Below are positions 54,669 through 61,566 of a stretch of 64,000 nt of DNA, piece after piece. Numbering within the stretch: the stretch's first letter is position 1; each line of letters starts with the position of its first letter. The stretch spans positions 1 to 64,000 of the forward strand of contig PGZL01000004.1 in the NCBI GenBank assembly GCA_002840095.1, written 5' to 3'. The translations under genes were made by a program, and so were the position numbers. The notes under the pieces are model-generated. The model ran no database searches, was not told where the DNA came from, and worked only from the letters and a program-made list of their open reading frames with translations. This DNA is from Gammaproteobacteria bacterium HGW-Gammaproteobacteria-1. Its GTDB lineage: Bacteria > Pseudomonadota > Gammaproteobacteria > Thiohalomonadales > Thiohalomonadaceae.

Positions 54669-56564
54669 TTACTGCGCCGCTTCCAGCTCCTCGCTGAGCG
54701 TGAGCCAGCGTTCCTCGGTTTCACCCAAGGTTTGATCGAGCCGCGCCTGTTCCAGCAGCAGGGCCTTGAGCTGTTCCTTGCTGGCGGCCTCGTACAGCGC
54801 CGGCTCGGCCAGCTGCTGTTGCAGCGCGGCCTTCTGCTGGTTGAGCTTGTCCAGCTGCCCTTCCAGTTTTTGCAGTTCCTTGCGCAGCGGCTGCAATTTC
54901 TGCCGCTGCTCGGCATCCTGGCGGCGCCTTTCCTTGCGCGCGGCGGCGCTGTGTTCGGCGCCCGCCGCGCCGCCGTTGTCGCCGCGATCGGTGCGCCGTT
55001 CCGCCAGCCACTGGCGGTAGTCGTCCAGGTCGCCGTCGTAGTTTTCCACCCGGCCGTCGGCCACCAGCAGCAGGCGGTCGGTGACGCTGCGCAGCAGGTG
55101 GCGATCGTGGGACACCACCACCATGGCACCGTTGTAGTCCTGTAGTGCCAGGGTCAGGGCGTGGCGCATCTCCAGGTCGAGGTGGTTGGTGGGTTCGTCC
55201 AGCAGCAGCAGATTGGGACGCTGGTAGACCAGCAGGGCCAGCACCAGGCGCGCCTTTTCGCCGCCGGAAAAGGGCGCGACCAGCGCATCGGCCTGCTCGC
55301 CGCCGAAACCGAAGCCGCCGAGGAAGTCGCGCAGTTCCTGTTCGCGGGCCTTGGGGTCGAGGCGTTGCAGATGCCGGAGCGGGGTGTCGTCGCCGTGCAG
55401 CTGTTCCAGCTGGTGCTGGGCGAAGTAGCCGATGCGCAGGTCCTGCGCCTCCAGCCGTTCACCGCCGCGGGGGGCGAGATCGCCGGCCAGCATCTTGATC
55501 AGGGTGGACTTGCCGGCGCCGTTGGGGCCGAGCAGGCCGATGCGGTCGCCCGGCGCCAGGGTGAGGTCGGTGGCGCCGAGGATGGTGCGCTCGCCGTAGC
55601 TGGCGCCGGCGCGGTCCAGGCGCAGCAGCAGGGCCGGCACCTTGTGTGGTTCGCGGAAGCTGAAATGGAACGGCGAGTCGACGTGGGCCGGGGCGATGAG
55701 CTCCATGCGCGCCAGGGCCTTGAGGCGGCTCTGCGCCTGGCGCGCCTTGGTGGCCTGGGCGCGGAAGCGATCGACGTAGCTCTTGATGTGGGCCACCTCG
55801 CGCTGCTGCTTCTCGTAGGCGGACTGTTGCAGCGCCAGCTTTTCCGCACGCAGCAGCTCGAAGTCGGAGTAGTTGCCGGCGTAGAGGGTGGCGCGCTGCC
55901 GTTCGATGTGGACGATGTGGTGCACCACGGCGTCGAGGAAGTCGCGGTCGTGGGAGATGAGGATCAGGGTGCCGGGATAGGCGCGCAGCCATTCCTCCAG
56001 CCACAGCACGGCGTCCAGATCGAGGTGGTTGGTGGGTTCGTCCAGCAGCAGCAGGTCGGAGCGGCACATCAGCGCCTGGGCCAGGTTGAGGCGCATGCGC
56101 CAGCCGCCGGAGAAACTGGTGACCGGCAGTTCCTCCTGGGGTGCGGTGAAGCCCAGGCCGTGCAGCAGGCGCCCGGCGCGGGCGCGGGCGGTGTAGCCGT
56201 CGATGTTTTCCAGCCGCGCCAGTAGCTCCGCCTGCCGCGTGCCGTCGCCGGCCTGTTCGGCGGCGGCCAGATCATGCTGGATGGCGCGCAGCTCGCTGTC
56301 GCCGTCCATGACGTAGTCCACCGCGCTCGCTTCCACCGCCGGGGTTTCCTGGGCGACGTGGGCGATGACGGTACGCGGCGACAGCGCCAGGTCGCCGGCG
56401 TCCGGCGTCAGCAGGCCGCGCAGCAGCGCGAACAGGCTGGATTTGCCGCAGCCGTTGGCACCCACCAGCCCCACCTTCTGCCCGGCGTGCAGGGTGAGAT
56501 CGACGTGTTCCAGCAGCAGGCGCGCGCCGCGGCGCAGGGAGATATCTGTGAGCTTGACCGACAT
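54669..56564 (-). CDS. yheS: ABC-F ATPase (YheS/Uup-like)
   Basis: 631 aa, two ABC domains without membrane segments. Walker A GANGCGKSSLF and GPNGAGKSTLIKML, signatures TSFSGGWRMRLNLAQALM and APFSGGEKARLVLALL, and LLLLDEPTNHLDL twice. The interdomain arm (YEKQQREVAHIKSYVDRFRAQATKARQAQSR) is typical of ABC-F. The N-terminus (LTDISLRRGARLLLEHVDLT) and VAQETPAVEASAVDYVMDGD fit YheS best. These act on the ribosome. There is a C-terminal coiled coil (LQPLRKELQKLEGQLDKLNQ). Confidence 0.93.
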   Translation of the reverse strand: MSVKLTDISLRRGARLLLEHVDLTLHAGQKVGLVGANGCGKSSLFALLRGLLTPDAGDLALSPRTVIAHVAQETPAVEASAVDYVMDGDSELRAIQHDLAAAEQAGDGTRQAELLARLENIDGYTARARAGRLLHGLGFTAPQEELPVTSFSGGWRMRLNLAQALMCRSDLLLLDEPTNHLDLDAVLWLEEWLRAYPGTLILISHDRDFLDAVVHHIVHIERQRATLYAGNYSDFELLRAEKLALQQSAYEKQQREVAHIKSYVDRFRAQATKARQAQSRLKALARMELIAPAHVDSPFHFSFREPHKVPALLLRLDRAGASYGERTILGATDLTLAPGDRIGLLGPNGAGKSTLIKMLAGDLAPRGGERLEAQDLRIGYFAQHQLEQLHGDDTPLRHLQRLDPKAREQELRDFLGGFGFGGEQADALVAPFSGGEKARLVLALLVYQRPNLLLLDEPTNHLDLEMRHALTLALQDYNGAMVVVSHDRHLLRSVTDRLLLVADGRVENYDGDLDDYRQWLAERRTDRGDNGGAAGAEHSAAARKERRRQDAEQRQKLQPLRKELQKLEGQLDKLNQQKAALQQQLAEPALYEAASKEQLKALLLEQARLDQTLGETEERWLTLSEELEAAQ

Positions 56565-56673
56565 AGGGGGCGCAGTTTACCAGCCCGCCCCCGCGCTGTG
56601 TGATCCGGCGCATGGCGGAGGGCGGCGGCGTGAGCCATGCTCTAGCGACCATCGGTTCACGGAGGCGATGACT

Positions 56674-57078
56674 ATGAACATGCAGCGAGTGATTTGCGGT
56701 GTGCTGGCCCTGTCCCTGGCGGGCGGCACGATACATGTCCCCCTGGCCCAGGCCGCCCTGGTCGGCACCGAGCAGGTGGTCGCGGCGACGGCCGGGGCGC
56801 AGGCGGCGGACGAAGCGCGGCAGCGTCTCGCCGCGCTGCTGGCGCGCGACGACGTGGCGGCGGCCCTGCAGGGCCACGGCGTCGACGCGGCCCAGGCGCG
56901 CGCGCGGGTCGACAGCCTGAGCGACGCCGAGGTGCAGCAGCTGGCCGGGCAGATCGATCAACTGCCGGCCGGCGGTGACGTGCTGGGCATCGCGGTGTTC
57001 GTATTCCTGGTCCTGCTGTTCACCGACATCATGGGCTACACCGACATCTTCCCTTTCGTGAAGAAAACCGCCAGGTAG
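56674..57078 (+). CDS. PA2779-family small protein
   Basis: 134 aa from the ATG at 56674; GGAGG lies 8 nt upstream, which favours it over the ATG two codons earlier. Signal peptide (residues ~1-26), then a helical region (RLAALLARDDVAAALQGHGVDA), and a C-terminal hydrophobic helix (LGIAVFVFLVLLFTDIMGYT). It matches the PA2779 family, which is almost always beside a PA2778-type cysteine peptidase, as here. The function of the pair is unknown. Confidence 0.85.
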   Translation: MNMQRVICGVLALSLAGGTIHVPLAQAALVGTEQVVAATAGAQAADEARQRLAALLARDDVAAALQGHGVDAAQARARVDSLSDAEVQQLAGQIDQLPAGGDVLGIAVFVFLVLLFTDIMGYTDIFPFVKKTAR

Positions 57079-57087
57079 CTGTTTCGG

Positions 57088-58032
57088 GTGTCGCTTTTGC
57101 GTGGTGGAACCTGCCGCTGGACAGCTGCGCTGGCGTTGACGCTGCTGCTGTCCGGATGCGGCACGCTGTCCCCCGCCCTGCGCCCCGGTGACGGCCTGCC
57201 GCAGCAGGCCTATGCCGGGGCGCCGTTCTTCGCGCAGGAAATTCACCATTGCGGCCCCTCCGCCCTGGCCGGGGCGCTGGGTGCATCCGGCGTCACCACG
57301 ACGCCGGATGCGCTGGCGCCGCAGGTCTACCTGCCGGGGCGGGAGGGCAGCCTGCAGCTGGAGCTGGTGGCGGCGGCGCGCGGCGCCGGGCGCATCGCCT
57401 ACGTACTGGACCCCGCGCTGGAGGACGCCTTGCGCGAAGTGGCGGCGGGCCGTCCGGTGCTGGTGCTGCAGAACCTGGGCCTGTCCTGGTATCCGCGCTG
57501 GCACTACGCCCTGCTGGTCGGTTACGACCTGGAGGCGCGCAGCGTCACCCTGCACAGCGGCACCGAACGTGACTACGTCACCGCCCTGGCCACCTTCGAT
57601 CGCACCTGGGCGCGGGCCGGCCGCTGGGCCTTGGTGATACCCGCTCCGGGCACCCTGCCGGCCACGGCGCGGGAGCTGCCCTATATCGCGGCAGCGGCCG
57701 CCCTGGAGCGCAGCGACCCTGTCGCGGCGGAAGCCGCCTATGACACCGCGCTGGTCCGCTGGCCCGCCAGCCTGCCGGCCCGGCTGGGACTGGGGAACGC
57801 CCGTTACGCCCGGGGTGATCTGGCGGGGGCCGAGGCGGCCTTCTCCGCCGCCGCCCGTGCCCACCCGGACGCCGCCGTGGCCCACAACAACCACGCCCAC
57901 GTACTGGCCCGCCTGGGGCGCCGGGCCGAGGCCCAGGCCGCCGCCCGCCGCGCGGTGGAACTGGCCGGCGACAGCCTGCCGGAGGCCCGGCGCACGCTGG
58001 ATGAAATCAAGGGGTTAGGGGCCAGGGACTAG
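57088..58032 (+). CDS. PA2778-family C39-like cysteine peptidase with TPRs, lipoprotein
   Basis: 314 aa from the GTG at 57088. Lipobox LLLSGC; papain-like C39 peptidase core with Cys in IHHCGPSALAGAL and the His in YPRWHYALLVGYD; C-terminal TPR-like helices (~195-305: PARLGLGNARYARGDLAGAE). It follows the PA2779 gene by 9 nt. The last residues (KGLGARD) are encoded by the left arm of a heptad repeat (58010-58041). Substrate unknown. Confidence 0.88.
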   Translation: MSLLRGGTCRWTAALALTLLLSGCGTLSPALRPGDGLPQQAYAGAPFFAQEIHHCGPSALAGALGASGVTTTPDALAPQVYLPGREGSLQLELVAAARGAGRIAYVLDPALEDALREVAAGRPVLVLQNLGLSWYPRWHYALLVGYDLEARSVTLHSGTERDYVTALATFDRTWARAGRWALVIPAPGTLPATARELPYIAAAAALERSDPVAAEAAYDTALVRWPASLPARLGLGNARYARGDLAGAEAAFSAAARAHPDAAVAHNNHAHVLARLGRRAEAQAAARRAVELAGDSLPEARRTLDEIKGLGARD

Positions 58033-58124
58033 GGGCGAGGGAATGTACTCGCTGCGCTCGTGCCCTTTTCGATAACAGCGTGCGCATAGCGCACTCCATC
58101 CCCAGCCCCCAGCCCCTGGCCCCT
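58010..58124. repeat. Heptad inverted repeat P (AGGGGCC family)
   Basis: The left arm (58010-58041) is exact 7-nt steps AGGGGTT, AGGGGCC, AGGGACT, AGGGGCG, AGGG, overlapping the end of the upstream gene. The right arm (58104-58124) is AGCCCCC, AGCCCCT, GGCCCCT. The spacer of about 62 nt holds a GCGCATAGCGC palindrome. It lies upstream of the Cfa-like gene. Confidence 0.8.
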
Positions 58125-58243
58125 TCCTTGCCTTTAGAGCGATCGTGGATTAGGTTTTTTGGACGTGCCCGGCGCGGTCAGCACGTGTGCCTTACCGCCA
58201 ACAAGGAGATGTATTCCACGGAAGTGATGGAGGTTGCAGCGCG

Positions 58244-59521
58244 ATGAAGCAGGAAAAAGCCGAAAACCTGGGTATTCCTTCTTTCTCCTCCCCGGCCCTG
58301 AAACGCCACAGCCAGGTGGCGACGCCGGAACGCTGGCTGATGCGGCAACTGCTGCGCAGCCTGGGCGACCCGCCCATCCGGGTGCGCTTCTGGGACGGCG
58401 CCGAAATGGAACCCTGTCCCGGCGAGGCGCGCACCGCCGTGGTGATCCATGACCGCCTGGCCCTGTGGCGCCTGATCAGCCACCCCATGCTGCACTTCGG
58501 TGACGACTACAGCCTGGGTCGGCTCGATGTGGAGGGCGACCTGGTGGAGTTCCTCGACACCGTGTTCCGCCACCGCCCGCGCCTGCGCAGCAGCAGCCCG
58601 ACGCGGCGCCAGCTGATGGAGCGCCTGCAGCGGGTGCGCCGCAACACCCTGCGCGGTTCGCGCGAGAACATCCACCACCATTACGACATCGGCAACGCCT
58701 TTTACCGCCTGTGGCTCGACCACGAAATGCAGTACACCTGTGCCTATTTCCCCGACCCGGACATGACCCTGGAGGCGGCGCAGCGGGCCAAGCTGGACCA
58801 CGTCTGCCGCAAGCTGCAACTGAAGCCCGGCGAGACCGTGGTGGAGGCGGGCTGCGGCTGGGGCGGGCTGGCGCGACATATGGCGCGTTACTACGGCGTG
58901 CGCGTGAAGGCCTACAACATCTCCACCGAACAGGTGGCCTACGCCCGCGAGCGTGCGGCGCAGGAGGGGCTGGCCGACCGCGTCGAATACGTGCTCGACG
59001 ACTACCGCACCATCGCCGGCGAGTACGATGCCTTCGTCTCCGTCGGCATGCTGGAGCACGTGGGCGCCGAGCAGTACCACGTTCTGGGCGGGGTCATCGA
59101 CCGCGCCCTCAAGCCGGGCGGGCGCGGCCTGATTCATTCCATCGGCCAGAACCAGGCGCAGCCCATGAGCGCCTGGGCCGAACGGCGCATCTTCCCCGGC
59201 GCCTACCCGCCGACGCTGCGCGAGATGATGATGATCTTCGAGCCCTACGATCTGTCGGTGCTCGACGTGGAAAACCTGCGCCTGCACTACGCCCGCACCC
59301 TGGAACACTGGTTGCAGCGCTACGAGGCCAGCGAGCCGGAGGTGGAGCAGATGTTCGACGCCCATTTCGTGCGCGCCTGGCGCCTGTACCTGGCTTCGTC
59401 CATCGCCAGCTTCACCAGCGGCAGCCTGCAACTGTTCCAGGTGCTGTTCGCGCGGCCGCAGCACAACGGGCTGCCCTGGTCGCGCGCCCATCTCTACCGG
59501 GATCACAATCACAAGGAGTGA
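58244..59521 (+). CDS. Cyclopropane-fatty-acid-synthase-like methyltransferase
   Basis: 425 aa from the ATG at 58244 with GGAGG about 10 nt upstream; a longer GTG start is unlikely. CFA fold: HHHYDIGNAFYRLWLDHEMQYT, SAM site VEAGCGWGGLARHMARYYGV, and the C-terminal SSIASFTSGSLQLFQVLF. It methylates membrane-bound unsaturated acyl chains using SAM. It is longer at the N-terminus than some homologues, and the adjacent FAD-dependent reductase (2 nt away) suggests the product could be further reduced, so it may not simply make cyclopropane fatty acids. Confidence 0.88.
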   Translation: MKQEKAENLGIPSFSSPALKRHSQVATPERWLMRQLLRSLGDPPIRVRFWDGAEMEPCPGEARTAVVIHDRLALWRLISHPMLHFGDDYSLGRLDVEGDLVEFLDTVFRHRPRLRSSSPTRRQLMERLQRVRRNTLRGSRENIHHHYDIGNAFYRLWLDHEMQYTCAYFPDPDMTLEAAQRAKLDHVCRKLQLKPGETVVEAGCGWGGLARHMARYYGVRVKAYNISTEQVAYARERAAQEGLADRVEYVLDDYRTIAGEYDAFVSVGMLEHVGAEQYHVLGGVIDRALKPGGRGLIHSIGQNQAQPMSAWAERRIFPGAYPPTLREMMMIFEPYDLSVLDVENLRLHYARTLEHWLQRYEASEPEVEQMFDAHFVRAWRLYLASSIASFTSGSLQLFQVLFARPQHNGLPWSRAHLYRDHNHKE

Positions 59522-59523
59522 TC

Positions 59524-60651
59524 ATGGAGCGCTGTGATGCATTGATCGTCGGCGGCGGCCCCGCCGGCTCCACCCTGGCCCGGCAACTGACCGCGCAGGG
59601 CAGGGACGTGGTGATCCTCGACAAGAAGGAGTTTCCCCGCGACAAGGTGTGCGCCGGCTGGATCACGCCCGCGGTGGTGGAGATGCTCAGGCTGGACCTG
59701 GACGACTACGGCGCCGGCCGCACCCTCCAGCCCATCCATCGTTTCCGCACCGGCCTTATCGGCGGCGGCGAGCTGCTCACCGATTACGGCGCCGTGGTGA
59801 GCTACGGCATCCGCCGTCGCGAGTTCGACGACTATCTGCTGCGGCGCAGCGGCGCACGCCTGTTGCTGGGCGAGGGGCTGGAGAGTTTCGAGCGCGTCGA
59901 TGGTGAGTGGATCGTCAACGGCCGCCTGCGCACGCCGCTGCTCATCGGTGCCGGCGGACACTATTGCCCGGTGGCCCGCCGTCTCGGCGCCGCCGTGGGC
60001 ACGGACGAGGGACCGGTGACGGCACAGGAAGTGGAATTCGAGCTGACGCCGCAGCAGGCCGCCGCCTGCACCGTGGCGCCGGATACGCCGGAACTGTTCT
60101 TCACCCCGGAACTGGACGGCTACGGCTGGGTGTTCCGCAAGGGCGGCGTGCTCAACATCGGCCTGGGTCGCGAAGCCGGCGGCAAACTGGGCGATTCCGT
60201 CGCCGCCTTTACCGCCTGGCTGCAACAGCAGGGCAAGATACCCGTCGACATTCCGCAGCGCTTCCACGGTCACGCCTATCTGGTCTATCCGCAGCGCCGT
60301 CCGCGCCGCGTGGTGGACGACGGCGTGCTGCTCATCGGCGATGCGGCCGGACTGGCCTATCCGCAGAGCGGCGAGGGCATACGCCCGGCGGTGGAGTCGG
60401 CCATGCTGGCGGCCGGGGTGATTGAAGCGGCAGCGGGAGCCTACAGCGCCGCCGCGCTGGCGCCCTATGCGGAACAACTCGCTGCACGGTTCGGTGCGCG
60501 CCAGGCGGCGCCGTCGGCCCTGCCCTGGCTGCCTGCCCGGTTCAAGCGCGCCCTCGCCGGCCACCTGCTCGGCAATCCTGCCTTCACCCGCCGCGTGGTG
60601 CTCGATCGCTGGTTCCTGCACCGGCAACAGGCGACGTTGCCCGTCGCCTGA
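59524..60651 (+). CDS. FAD-dependent oxidoreductase, geranylgeranyl reductase family
   Basis: 375 aa from the ATG at 59524; AAGGAG in the end of the preceding gene lies ~6 nt upstream. FAD motif ALIVGGGPAGSTLARQLTAQG (residues 7-27), the CAGW motif in PRDKVCAGWITPAVVEML and the second FAD motif VLLIGDAAGLAYPQSGEGIRPAVESA. This is the COG0644 family, which reduces isoprenoid or fatty-acyl double bonds. Cotranscribed with the Cfa-like methyltransferase, so they may modify the same lipid. Confidence 0.88.
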   Translation: MERCDALIVGGGPAGSTLARQLTAQGRDVVILDKKEFPRDKVCAGWITPAVVEMLRLDLDDYGAGRTLQPIHRFRTGLIGGGELLTDYGAVVSYGIRRREFDDYLLRRSGARLLLGEGLESFERVDGEWIVNGRLRTPLLIGAGGHYCPVARRLGAAVGTDEGPVTAQEVEFELTPQQAAACTVAPDTPELFFTPELDGYGWVFRKGGVLNIGLGREAGGKLGDSVAAFTAWLQQQGKIPVDIPQRFHGHAYLVYPQRRPRRVVDDGVLLIGDAAGLAYPQSGEGIRPAVESAMLAAGVIEAAAGAYSAAALAPYAEQLAARFGARQAAPSALPWLPARFKRALAGHLLGNPAFTRRVVLDRWFLHRQQATLPVA

Positions 60652-60813
60652 GCCCTGCGGCACTGTGCCGTTGCCTCAATGCCTGCCTCGGGCCTTTTCT
60701 CCGCGCACGGCGGCAAGCGTGATCTTTTTCAATTCACGATCCCTTTCTACGCCTTATAATCCCAGCCCGAATCATCCCGTAGGGGTGATGGTTCGCAATC
60801 CGAGGAGCGAAGT

Positions 60814-61443
60814 TTGATACGAGTCCTGATTGCCGATGACCACGCCATCGTGCGGCGCGGCATCCGCGACATCATTGAAGACGAGCCGGACATCACGGTG
60901 GTGGCGGAAGCGGCCGACGGACAGGAAACCCTGGCGCAGGCGCAGTCCTGCGACTGGGACGTGCTGCTGCTCGATCTCGCCATGCCCGGCATGCACGGCA
61001 GCGACGTGCTGGCGCGGCTGCGGCGCCAGTGCCCGGACAAGGCGGTGCTCATCGTCACCATGCACCCGGAAGAGGAATACGGCCTGCGCCTGATGCGCGC
61101 CGGTGCCGCCGGTTATCTCACCAAGGAAAGCGCGCCGGACCTGCTGGTCAGCGCCATCCGCCAGGTGATGGCCGGCGAGCAGTATCTCAGCCCCCGCCTA
61201 CGCACGCTGCTGGCCCGGGAAAAATCCGGCGCCGACAAGCGGCCGCCCCACGCCGTTCTGTCGGAACGCGAAACCCAGGTGCTGCGTCACATCGCCAGCG
61301 GTCGCACGCTATCCGACATCTCCGCCCTGATGGCGCTCAGCCCCAAGACCGTCAGCACCTACCGCTACCGCCTGCTGGTGAAGATGCGCATGAAGAGCAA
61401 CGCCGAGCTGACGCGCTACGCGGTGGAAAACAAGCTGCTCTGA
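60814..61443 (+). CDS. LuxR/NarL-type response regulator
   Basis: 209 aa from the TTG at 60814, supported by GAGGAG at 60802-60807. Receiver domain (1-120) with phospho-acceptor D54 in VLLLDLAMPGM and Lys in GYLTKESAPD; LuxR helix-turn-helix (~145-205) with LSERETQVLRHIASGRTLSD and SPKTVSTYRYRLLVKMRMKS. It should bind DNA when phosphorylated. No histidine kinase is beside it; the haem-sensing kinase at 20.9 kb is a possible but unproven partner. Confidence 0.92.
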   Translation: MIRVLIADDHAIVRRGIRDIIEDEPDITVVAEAADGQETLAQAQSCDWDVLLLDLAMPGMHGSDVLARLRRQCPDKAVLIVTMHPEEEYGLRLMRAGAAGYLTKESAPDLLVSAIRQVMAGEQYLSPRLRTLLAREKSGADKRPPHAVLSERETQVLRHIASGRTLSDISALMALSPKTVSTYRYRLLVKMRMKSNAELTRYAVENKLL

Positions 61444-61566
61444 AAACCTGCGTTAAATGGCGGTTCCAATCATTGCCGGCCAGTAATACCGGTAGGAGCC
61501 GAGTCCTCCCGGCGAATATTCGCCGATCGGCACCACGTGTCATGGGTGGTATTTCGAAACAGCTAT

